Shown here one piece after another: positions 57,733-64,000 of a DNA stretch of 64,000 nucleotides; within the stretch, counting starts at the first letter, position 1, and the number at the start of each line of letters is the position of its first letter. The notes under the pieces were generated by a model that ran no database searches, had not been told where the DNA came from, and saw only the letters and a list, made by a program, of their open reading frames with translations. Source of the stretch: Coriobacteriia bacterium (GTDB lineage Bacteria; Actinomycetota; Coriobacteriia; Anaerosomatales; Anaerosomataceae). The DNA is taken from NCBI GenBank assembly GCA_030652115.1, contig JAUSBK010000003.1, forward strand, positions 1-64,000, given 5' to 3'. The position numbers and the translations under genes were made by a program.

Positions 57733-58311
57733 ATGGCATCCGACAACCGCATCGGCGGGAAGATCACCACGCTCCGCACGTCGCTCGGACTCTCGGTGGA
57801 CGAACTCGCCGAGCGAAGCGGCTGCGATGCCAACACCATCACGCGGCTCGAGAGCGGCGAGGTTGCGCCCTCGCTCACGCCGCTGATCAAGCTCACGCGG
57901 GCGCTCGGCGTGCGACTCGGCACGCTGCTCGACGACGAGACCGAACTCGGCCCCATCGTGACGCGTCACGGTGATGCCGAGGCTGTCTCGCGCCTGCGCG
58001 ACCTCGAGACGGTGAGCGATGCCGGCGTGCTTGGCTTCTTCTCGCTCGCGGCCGGGAAGGTCGCCCGTCACATGGAGCCGTTCCTCATCGACGTCCAGCC
58101 TGCCGCCGAAGGGGCGCACAAGCTCTCCAGTCACGAGGGCGAGGAGTTCCTCTACGTCCTCGAGGGCGCGATCGACGTCGAGTACGGCAAGGAGACCCGC
58201 ACGCTCGCCGCAGGCGACAGCATCTACTACGACTCGATCGTCCCTCACCAGGTGCGGGCAGCCGACGGTGCCTCGGCGAAGATCCTCGCCGTCGTCTACG
58301 CGCCGGCGTAG
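57733..58311 (+). CDS. XRE-family HTH regulator with C-terminal cupin
   Basis: The 192-residue protein has an N-terminal XRE HTH (residues about 8-60: KITTLRTSLGLSVDELAERS, then DANTITRLESG) and a C-terminal cupin (EEFLYVLEGAIDVEYG, LAAGDSIYYDSIVPHQV). This layout is common for regulators that bind a small ligand. It lies 9 bp upstream of the acyl-CoA synthetase and probably controls the following five-gene operon. Confidence 0.9.
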   Translation: MASDNRIGGKITTLRTSLGLSVDELAERSGCDANTITRLESGEVAPSLTPLIKLTRALGVRLGTLLDDETELGPIVTRHGDAEAVSRLRDLETVSDAGVLGFFSLAAGKVARHMEPFLIDVQPAAEGAHKLSSHEGEEFLYVLEGAIDVEYGKETRTLAAGDSIYYDSIVPHQVRAADGASAKILAVVYAPA

Positions 58312-58320
58312 GGGCGCGAG

Positions 58321-60057
58321 ATGGCGACAACACCGGAGAGCGAGCTGCACACCGACCTGCCCATCGGCCAGTACTTCGAGCGTGTCGTTGCCGGGCACGG
58401 CGACAACGACTTCATCGTCTATCCCGACCGCGATCTGCGCTGGACATACTCGCAGTTCGACGCCCGAGTGGACCAGCTCGCGAACGGCCTGCTTGCCATC
58501 GGCATCGGCAAGGGCGACCACGTGGGTGTCTGGGCGCGCAACATCCCCGACTGGCTCACGCTCGCGTTCGCGACCGCGAAGATCGGGGCAGTGCTCGTCA
58601 CGGTGAACCCTGTCTACAAGGCGCATGAGCTCGCGTACGTGATCGAGCAGTCCGACATGAAGGCGCTCGCGATCATCGACACGTTCCGCGATGTCAACTA
58701 CGTGGAGATCGTGCGTGAGCTCGTGCCCGAGGCCGCCACGCAGCAGCGCGGTCATCTGAACTCGGAGCGGTTCCCACGCCTGAAGTCGCTCATCTACATG
58801 GGCCCGGAGAAGCACCGCGGCTTCTACGCGATGCCCGAGCTGCTGATCCTGGGCGAGAACACGCCGGACGACGAGCTTCGCGCGGTCACCGCGTCGCTTT
58901 CGGCCGACGACACCATCAACATGCAGTACACCTCGGGCACCACCGGCTTCCCCAAGGGCGTCATGCTCACGAGCCGCAACATCCTCAACAACGGCTTCTA
59001 CATCGGAGAGCGGCAGGACTTCACGCCGGCCGACCGCGTGTGCCTGCCGGTGCCGTACTTCCACTGCTTCGGCATCGTGCTCGGCGTGCTGGCGGTGCTG
59101 ACGCATGGAGCGACGATCGTCGGCGTGGAACAGTTCGACCCGCTGCTGGTGCTCGCCGCCATACAGAAGGAGCGCGCGACTGCGGTCTACGGTGTGCCGA
59201 CGATGTTCATCGCCGAGCTCGCGCACCCGATGTTCAGCATGTTCGACCTCACGAGTCTACGCACCGGCATCATGGCCGGCTCGCCATGCCCGATCGAGAC
59301 CATGCGCCAGGTGATCGACAAGATGCATGCCTCGGAGATGACGATCTGCTACGGACTCACCGAGACGTCGCCCGTTTTCACGCAGACCACCACCGACGAC
59401 ACGCTCGAGCGCAAGTGCGAGACGGTGGGCCGCAAGCACGACCAGGTCGAGGTGCGCGTGATCGACCCCGAGACGGGCGAGGAGTGTCCTCCGGGTGTTC
59501 CGGGCGAGTTCTGCTGCCGCGGCTACAACGTGATGAAGGGCTACTACAAGATGCCCGAGGCCACGGCGGCCGCGATCGATGCCGACGGCTTCCTGCACTC
59601 CGGTGACATCGGGACCGTCGACGAGCACGGGTACTACCGCATCACCGGACGCATCAAGGACATGATCATCCGCGGCGGCGAGAACATCTACCCGCGCGAG
59701 ATCGAGGAGTTCCTTTACACGATGCCGGGCGTGGAAGATGCTCAGGTCGTGGGCGTGCCGGATGCCAAGTACGGCGAAGTCGTGGGCGCGTTCGTCCGCC
59801 GCAGCGCCGGGAGTGAGATCACCGAAGAGGACGTGCAGGAGTACGCGCGTGCCCGCATGGCGCGCTACAAGGCGCCGAAGTATGTCTTCTTCGTCGAGGC
59901 GTTTCCGATGACGGCCTCGGGCAAGATCCAGAAGTACAAGCTGCGGGAGACGGCCGCCGAAGCACTCGGGCTGACCGATGTGAAGGTGTTCGCGAGCGAG
60001 GCCGACGACGGAGCGGACCCGAACGCCACCGACAACGACTGCGAGGTGCGGCGGTGA
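58321..60057 (+). CDS. AMP-forming acyl-CoA synthetase (long/medium-chain acid-CoA ligase-like)
   Basis: The 578-residue enzyme has the ANL-family core: [13 protein letters not shown] (about 201-213), [33 protein letters not shown] and a catalytic Lys in [13 protein letters not shown]. The substrate acid is not set by sequence; length and pattern resemble FadD3/FadD-like ligases. Its stop overlaps the gamma-subunit GTG start, so it is coupled to the ferredoxin oxidoreductase and may activate acids in the same pathway or run in reverse to conserve energy. Confidence 0.92.
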   Translation: MATTPESELHTDLPIGQYFERVVAGHGDNDFIVYPDRDLRWTYSQFDARVDQLANGLLAIGIGKGDHVGVWARNIPDWLTLAFATAKIGAVLVTVNPVYKAHELAYVIEQSDMKALAIIDTFRDVNYVEIVRELVPEAATQQRGHLNSERFPRLKSLIYMGPEKHRGFYAMPELLILGENTPDDELRAVTASLSADDTINMQYTSGTTGFPKGVMLTSRNILNNGFYIGERQDFTPADRVCLPVPYFHCFGIVLGVLAVLTHGATIVGVEQFDPLLVLAAIQKERATAVYGVPTMFIAELAHPMFSMFDLTSLRTGIMAGSPCPIETMRQVIDKMHASEMTICYGLTETSPVFTQTTTDDTLERKCETVGRKHDQVEVRVIDPETGEECPPGVPGEFCCRGYNVMKGYYKMPEATAAAIDADGFLHSGDIGTVDEHGYYRITGRIKDMIIRGGENIYPREIEEFLYTMPGVEDAQVVGVPDAKYGEVVGAFVRRSAGSEITEEDVQEYARARMARYKAPKYVFFVEAFPMTASGKIQKYKLRETAAEALGLTDVKVFASEADDGADPNATDNDCEVRR

Positions 60058-60635
60058 GCAGCGAGCTGATCGAGATCCGCTGGCACGGCCGTGGCGGCCA
60101 GGGGGCGGTCACGTCCTCCAAGATCCTGGCCGATGCGGCGTTCAAGAGCGGCTGGAGTGGCGTTACTGCTGCCCCGTCGTTCGGCGCCGAGCGCCGCGGC
60201 GCGCCGATCACCGCGTCCACGCGTCTCGCCCGCGAGGAGATCCGCATGCTTTCGCAGGTGACCACGCCCGACGTCGCCGTGGTGCTCGACGACTCGCTGC
60301 TGGCCGTCGCGAACGCGACCGCAGGCATGAAGCCGGGCGGCATCGTGCTCGTGAACACCACCCAGCCTGCCGAAGCGCTCGGTCTGTCCGGCGACTTCCG
60401 AGTGGTTGCCTCCGATGTGACCGGCGCCGCTGAGGCCGCTGGAGTCATCGTCGGCGGCCAGCCGATCGTCTCGGCCGCCATCGTGGGCGCGTTTGCGAAG
60501 GCAACCGGACTCGTGACGCTCGAGAGCGTCGAGGCGGCCATTCGCGAAGCGTTCGCGGCTGCACCTGCCGCAAAGAATGTCGAGGCGGCGCGCATCGCCT
60601 TCGAGTGCACGAGCGGCGAGGGGGCGAGCGCATGA
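60054..60635 (+). CDS. 2-oxoacid:ferredoxin oxidoreductase, gamma subunit
   Basis: The 193-residue subunit has the gamma-domain opening [23 protein letters not shown] split by GRGGQG and then SFGAERRG-P. It belongs to the four-subunit type (pyruvate or branched-chain 2-oxoacid). The GTG start overlaps the ligase stop and its end overlaps the delta gene (ATGA). Confidence 0.92.
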   Translation: MSSELIEIRWHGRGGQGAVTSSKILADAAFKSGWSGVTAAPSFGAERRGAPITASTRLAREEIRMLSQVTTPDVAVVLDDSLLAVANATAGMKPGGIVLVNTTQPAEALGLSGDFRVVASDVTGAAEAAGVIVGGQPIVSAAIVGAFAKATGLVTLESVEAAIREAFAAAPAAKNVEAARIAFECTSGEGASA

Positions 60636-60943
60636 ACCTCAGGACCATCGACATGTCGCGTCCGAGCGTGGGTGAGGCCGGCCGCACCGGCGACTGGCGC
60701 AGCAGCCGCCCGGTGATGCAGCCCGAGCTATGCCTCGCGGCCAAGGCCGGCAAGATCACCTGCCAGCTGTGCTGGAGCTACTGCCCGGATGCCTGCATCA
60801 CCCAGGGAATGCCGCCGGAGATCGCGCTTGAGTACTGCAAGGGGTGCGGCATCTGCGCCGAGGAGTGCCCGGCGGATGCCATCGAGATGATGCCCGAGCG
60901 CGAGCACGGCACATGCGACCTGCCGGAAGGCGGTGCGAAGTGA
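60632..60943 (+). CDS. 2-oxoacid:ferredoxin oxidoreductase, delta subunit (ferredoxin-like)
   Basis: A 103-residue ferredoxin-type subunit. The second cluster motif is complete (CKGCGICAEECP). The first reads ITCQLCWSYCPDACI, so it carries CxxC-xxx-CP plus another Cys and a preceding Cys in ELCLAAK, which should still bind a [4Fe-4S] cluster. It carries electrons from the TPP centre to ferredoxin. Confidence 0.9.
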   Translation: MNLRTIDMSRPSVGEAGRTGDWRSSRPVMQPELCLAAKAGKITCQLCWSYCPDACITQGMPPEIALEYCKGCGICAEECPADAIEMMPEREHGTCDLPEGGAK

Positions 60944-62157
60944 CCGTCAAAGTGATGACCGGCAACGATGCCGCGGCTACGGCCGTCAAGCTTGCGCGGG
61001 CGCAGGTGATCGCCGCGTACCCCATCACGCCGCAGAGTCCCGTGGTCGAGCAGCTCTCCAAGTGGGTGGAGGAAGGCGAGCTCCCCGCCGAGTTCGTGGC
61101 CGTTGAGTCCGAGCACTCGGCGCTCACCGTGTGTATCGGCGCGTCCACCGTGGGCGCTCGCGCGTTCACGGCTACGAGCGCGAACGGGCTCGCGTACATG
61201 ACCGAGCAGATCTGGTGGGCGGCCGGTGCGCGGCTGCCGATCGTGATGTGCGTGGCCAACCGCGCGATGGCGGCGCCGTGGAACGTGCTGAACGACCAGC
61301 AGGACTCGATGAGCGTGCGCGACGCGGGTTGGGTGCAGCTCTACTGCCGCACTAACCAGGAGATCCTCGATACCACGGCGCAGGCGTTCAAGATCGCCGA
61401 GCGCAGCAACGTGCCGGTGATGGTCTGCTATGACGGCTTCCTGCTGTCCCACACGATGATGCCGGTGGATGTCCCCTCGGCCGAGGTGGTCGACGGCTTC
61501 TTGCCGCCGCGCACGCAGCCGCTCCAGATCGTGGACGTGAACGACCCGCGCAACGTGGGCCCCGTGACGCTTGCTGATCCACGGAAGGACGCCGATGGCG
61601 TGCTCCAGCCCGGCTACATGGAGCTCCGCGCCATGCACAATGCAGCACTTCTCGAGGCGCTTGAGGCGGTGCCCGATACCGACGCCGAGTGGGAGGCCGC
61701 GCTCGGCCGCTCCTGGGGTGGGCTCACGAGCGAGTACCTCCTCGACGACGCCGAGGTCGTGCTCGTGGCCGCCGGGTCGCTCGTTACCCAGCTCACGCTT
61801 GTGGCTGAGACGCTCCGCGCCGAAGGCGTACGCGCCGGCGTACTCGGCATCCGCTGCTACCGGCCGTTCCCGGTTGACGCGCTCCGCGAGCGCCTGACCG
61901 GCCGCTCGCTCGCGCTCGTCTTCGACAAGGCGCTCAGCTACGGCTTCCAGGGTCCGATCGCCGAGGACCTGAAGGCCGCACTCTATGCCGCCGAGGATGC
62001 GCCCGCCGTCTTCGGCGCCATCTGCGGGCTCGGCGGGCGCGATGTGTCGCCCGACCACCTGGCTGCTGCCACGCGTGACGCGCTCGCGGACCTCGAGGCG
62101 GGCGTGCGCGACCGCGAGCCGCAGTGGATCAACCTGGCCGAGGGGAGCATGCGATGA
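60940..62157 (+). CDS. 2-oxoacid:ferredoxin oxidoreductase, alpha subunit
   Basis: The 405-residue subunit opens with MTGNDAAATAVKLA and AAYPITPQSP, followed by VESEHSAL, the typical alpha-subunit landmarks (PITPSTP loop). GTSANGLAYM-like sequence (here TATSANGLAYM) follows. The GTG start at 60940 overlaps the delta stop. The match is to the porA/vorA type; the 2-oxoacid is not decided by sequence. Confidence 0.92.
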   Translation: MTVKVMTGNDAAATAVKLARAQVIAAYPITPQSPVVEQLSKWVEEGELPAEFVAVESEHSALTVCIGASTVGARAFTATSANGLAYMTEQIWWAAGARLPIVMCVANRAMAAPWNVLNDQQDSMSVRDAGWVQLYCRTNQEILDTTAQAFKIAERSNVPVMVCYDGFLLSHTMMPVDVPSAEVVDGFLPPRTQPLQIVDVNDPRNVGPVTLADPRKDADGVLQPGYMELRAMHNAALLEALEAVPDTDAEWEAALGRSWGGLTSEYLLDDAEVVLVAAGSLVTQLTLVAETLRAEGVRAGVLGIRCYRPFPVDALRERLTGRSLALVFDKALSYGFQGPIAEDLKAALYAAEDAPAVFGAICGLGGRDVSPDHLAAATRDALADLEAGVRDREPQWINLAEGSMR

Positions 62158-63056
62158 CGCGCGTGACCGAACTCCCCACCACCGAGCATCTGCTCTCCGG
62201 CAATCGCGCGTGCGCGGGCTGCGGCATCGGCATCGGTCTGCGCGCCATCACCAAGGCGCTCGACGGCCAGATGGTGCTCGTCAATCCCGCGAGCTGCCTC
62301 ACCGTCCTCGGCGGCATGTATCCAATCGCCTCACTCGACATCCCGTGGATCAACGTCGCGTTCCCGAGTACCGCGGCTGCAGCCGCTGGCGTGCGCGCGG
62401 GACTGCGCGCCATGGGTCGCGAGGATGAGATGACCGTGCTCGCCATGGCGGGCGACGGCGGGACGGCCGACATCGGCATCCAGGCGCTCTCGGGCGCGGC
62501 CGAACGCAACGACGACTTCATCTACGTCTGCTACGACAACGAGGCGTACATGAACACCGGCACGCAGCGCTCCGGCTCCACGCCTGCGGGCGCGCGCACC
62601 ACCACCACCTGGGCGGGCAAGCGCGAGAACCCCAAGGACGTGCCCGCGATCATGGAGGCGCACGGTATTGGTTACGTTGCGAGCACGAGCGCCGCGTACC
62701 CCACCGACGTCTATGACAAGGTCCTCAAGGCACGTGGCCGCAGCGGTCTGCGCTACATCCACATGAACACCCCGTGCCCGAGCGGCTGGAACTTCGACCC
62801 AAAGGACACTGTCCGCCTCGGCAAGCTTGCCGTGGACACCGGGCTTGTCGTGCTCTACGAGGTCGAGGATGGCGTCTTCCGCCTCACCGGCAGGAGCGCG
62901 GCACTCGCGAAGTCCGACAAGTCGCGCACGCCCGTGGCCGACTACCTGAAGACGCAGGGCCGCTTTCGGGGCGTCTCCGATGAGACGGTCGCCGAGGTAC
63001 AGGCGTGGGTCGACGAGCGGTGGGCGAGGTACCTCGCCCGACACGCAGGCGAGTAG
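62154..63056 (+). CDS. 2-oxoacid:ferredoxin oxidoreductase, beta subunit (TPP-binding)
   Basis: The 300-residue subunit has CAGCGIGIGLR near the N-terminus and NPASC, three or four Cys ligands of the proximal cluster. The TPP-binding GDGGTADIG (about 99-107) with DNEAYMNTGTQRSGSTP follows, the porB/vorB signature. The ATG start overlaps the alpha stop. With the gamma, delta and alpha genes this makes a complete enzyme that decarboxylates a 2-oxoacid to acyl-CoA and reduces ferredoxin. Confidence 0.93.
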   Translation: MTRVTELPTTEHLLSGNRACAGCGIGIGLRAITKALDGQMVLVNPASCLTVLGGMYPIASLDIPWINVAFPSTAAAAAGVRAGLRAMGREDEMTVLAMAGDGGTADIGIQALSGAAERNDDFIYVCYDNEAYMNTGTQRSGSTPAGARTTTTWAGKRENPKDVPAIMEAHGIGYVASTSAAYPTDVYDKVLKARGRSGLRYIHMNTPCPSGWNFDPKDTVRLGKLAVDTGLVVLYEVEDGVFRLTGRSAALAKSDKSRTPVADYLKTQGRFRGVSDETVAEVQAWVDERWARYLARHAGE

Positions 63057-63057
63057 C

Positions 63058-63450
63058 GTGCCCGCCTCGGAGGACTTCGAGCTCTGCAACGAATGTGGCG
63101 GGCTCTGCTGCGCGCTTTACCTCGCGCACGACGAGAACGGCGAGTATATCGGCGACGGGTGGCTACCCGATTACATCCAGCTGTGGCTGGAGCGGCTGCA
63201 GGAGTCCGGCGCACTTCTCGTGACCGACGCCACGTACGGCGCGGGTCGGGCCGGCGTGGAGCCCCTGCACGACCCGCGGCTCAGCCACCCACCCACGCTC
63301 GAAGGCGAGGCATACCGCGCGTCGCTGCCGGCGTGGGTCGACGTCCGCAAGTGCCAGTTCTGCCATCCGGAAACGGGATGTATGCTGCCGCGGGAGTACC
63401 GTGCCGACATCTGTCGCGAGTGGACCTGCGAGTTGTGGCGGTCTTCCTAG
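63058..63450 (+). CDS. YkgJ-like Cys-cluster protein
   Basis: The 130-residue protein has Cys-rich ends: CNECGGLCCALYL near the N-terminus and CQFC, GCMLPREYRADICREWTCELW at the C-terminus, a pattern of YkgJ-type Fe-S or zinc-binding proteins. The GTG at 63058 is one base after the beta-subunit stop, so it is probably the last gene of that operon and may help Fe-S assembly or be a redox partner. Confidence 0.7.
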   Translation: MPASEDFELCNECGGLCCALYLAHDENGEYIGDGWLPDYIQLWLERLQESGALLVTDATYGAGRAGVEPLHDPRLSHPPTLEGEAYRASLPAWVDVRKCQFCHPETGCMLPREYRADICREWTCELWRSS

Positions 63451-63485
63451 CGGGTCGGTGATTCGCTTTCTGGCGCGGAACCTGT

Positions 63486-63600
63486 CATACTGCGCCCACG
63501 GACCGATGGGGTCCGAAGGATTGCGACGTGACACACCGCATTCTAAGCGGCAGTCACGTCGTTTTGTTTTGCCCCGATGGGGCGAGGAAGAAGGTTAGGA
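63486..63600 (+). promoter_or_regulatory. Structured 5' leader of cold-shock gene
   Basis: A possible -10 (CATACT, 63486-63491) precedes a leader of about 105 nt with several hairpins: GGACC/GGTCC around 63500-63514, GACGTGAC/GTCACGTC (63525-63532 with 63553-63560) followed by TTTTGTTTT (63562-63570), and CCCC/GGGG (63572-63582). Long structured leaders are typical of cold-shock mRNAs. The middle hairpin plus T run could also act as a terminator or attenuator. Confidence 0.5.
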
Positions 63601-63804
63601 ATGGCTGAAGGTACCGTTAAGTGGTTCAACGCGGACAAGGGCTACGGTTTCATCTCGCGTGAGGATGGCGACGATCTGTTCGTCCACTTCTCCGAGATCC
63701 AGACCGAAGGCTTCAAGACCCTCGATGAGGGCCAGAAGGTCTCGTTCGAGGAAGCCACTGGCAACAATGGCAAGAAGCAGGCGACCAACGTCCGCGCGCT
63801 CTAA
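63601..63804 (+). CDS. csp: Cold-shock protein (CspA family)
   Basis: The 67-residue single-domain protein has RNP1 (KGYGFI) and RNP2 (DLFVHF), and begins [11 protein letters not shown]. It binds single-stranded RNA or DNA and acts as an RNA chaperone. The ribosome binding site GAAGAAGG lies upstream of the ATG, after a structured leader. Confidence 0.97.
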   Translation: MAEGTVKWFNADKGYGFISREDGDDLFVHFSEIQTEGFKTLDEGQKVSFEEATGNNGKKQATNVRAL

Positions 63805-63831
63805 ACAGCGAGCTCGGCGTTAGATCGTAGC

Positions 63832-63861
63832 CGAAGGGCGGCCCTCACGGGCCGCCCTTCG
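63832..63861 (+). terminator. Terminator after cold-shock gene
   Basis: CGAAGGGCGGCCC (63832-63844) pairs perfectly with GGGCCGCCCTTCG (63849-63861) around a 4-nt loop. The last 140 bases of the window show no gene. Confidence 0.75.
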
Positions 63862-64000
63862 TGCGTTCAAGAGTCCTTGGAATCGGGAATCGTGCATGTC
63901 GAGGAGGGCTGCGGTGGTGAGTTGCTACTGGATGCCGTGTCGAGCGGTTCACCACCGCTGCCCTCTCGCAAGTCGTACGTTGCGAGACCTGGCCGTACCT

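Overview
The window looks like chromosome from a high-GC, gene-dense anaerobic actinobacterium, probably of the Coriobacteriia / Anaerosomatales type. This placement is an inference from content: many stop/start overlaps (ATGA, GTGA), GTG starts, a four-subunit 2-oxoacid:ferredoxin oxidoreductase, multihaem cytochromes c, a molybdenum-storage-type protein and many radical SAM enzymes. There is no rRNA and no CRISPR array. Two tRNA genes are intact (Val-TAC, Asp-GTC) and two tRNA-like stretches look damaged.

Layout. 1-1.7 kb: a fic gene between two 98-bp direct repeats that end like a tRNA 3' end, an apparent mobile cassette. 2.1-2.5 kb: a small hypothetical gene. 2.5-9.9 kb (minus strand): the most unusual locus, seven tightly coupled genes. 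It begins with a 143-residue Tat/lipoprotein-signal peptide with an acidic Pro/Glu/Asp linker and six Cys as three CxC pairs. Four radical SAM/SPASM enzymes, a radical-SAM-like TIM-barrel protein with Cys clusters and a HemW-like radical SAM protein follow. I read it as a RiPP-like, exported, radical-SAM-modified cysteine peptide system. 10.0-10.2 kb: a junction made of a truncated ATP-grasp acyl-CoA synthetase N-terminus and a damaged tRNA-Ser-like sequence.

10.3-17.4 kb (plus): small membrane protein and SRPBCC protein; a substrate-binding lipoprotein translationally coupled to a histidine kinase; a subtilisin with a DUF5648-type tail; and a molybdenum-storage-like kinase-fold protein. 17.5-24.7 kb (minus): eight co-directional genes headed by an ArsR-type HTH/PBP_like regulator, then a DUF5648 surface protein, an anchored domain, an ECF-S-like membrane protein, a beta-propeller, a TolQ/ExbB-like channel, DUF2149 and a TiaS-like protein. 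This could be an energised uptake system, perhaps for molybdate or tungstate.

24.8-33.7 kb: tRNA-Val, a dodecahaem NapC/NirT-type cytochrome, a CDF transporter, DUF192, DUF5677-like, alpha/beta hydrolase, mono-haem lipoprotein, DUF72 and an octahaem secreted cytochrome. 33.7-39.2 kb: a TetR regulator divergent from a MacB-like ABC operon, and a second ABC pair preceded by a B12-binding protein. 39.3-44.1 kb: a HAMP membrane protein, tRNA-Asp and two more DUF5648-tail surface proteins. 44.3-48.2 kb: citrate synthase, YaiI, DUF4345, an SDR behind a palindromic operator and small conserved proteins. 48.3-56.0 kb: a polyphosphate island (CHAD, CYTH, Ppx/GppA-HD, Ppk1, PPK2). 56.0-63.9 kb: membrane and zinc-ribbon proteins, a CheX-like protein, an XRE-cupin regulator, acyl-CoA synthetase, the ferredoxin oxidoreductase in the order gamma-delta-alpha-beta, a Cys-cluster protein and a cold-shock gene with a structured leader.
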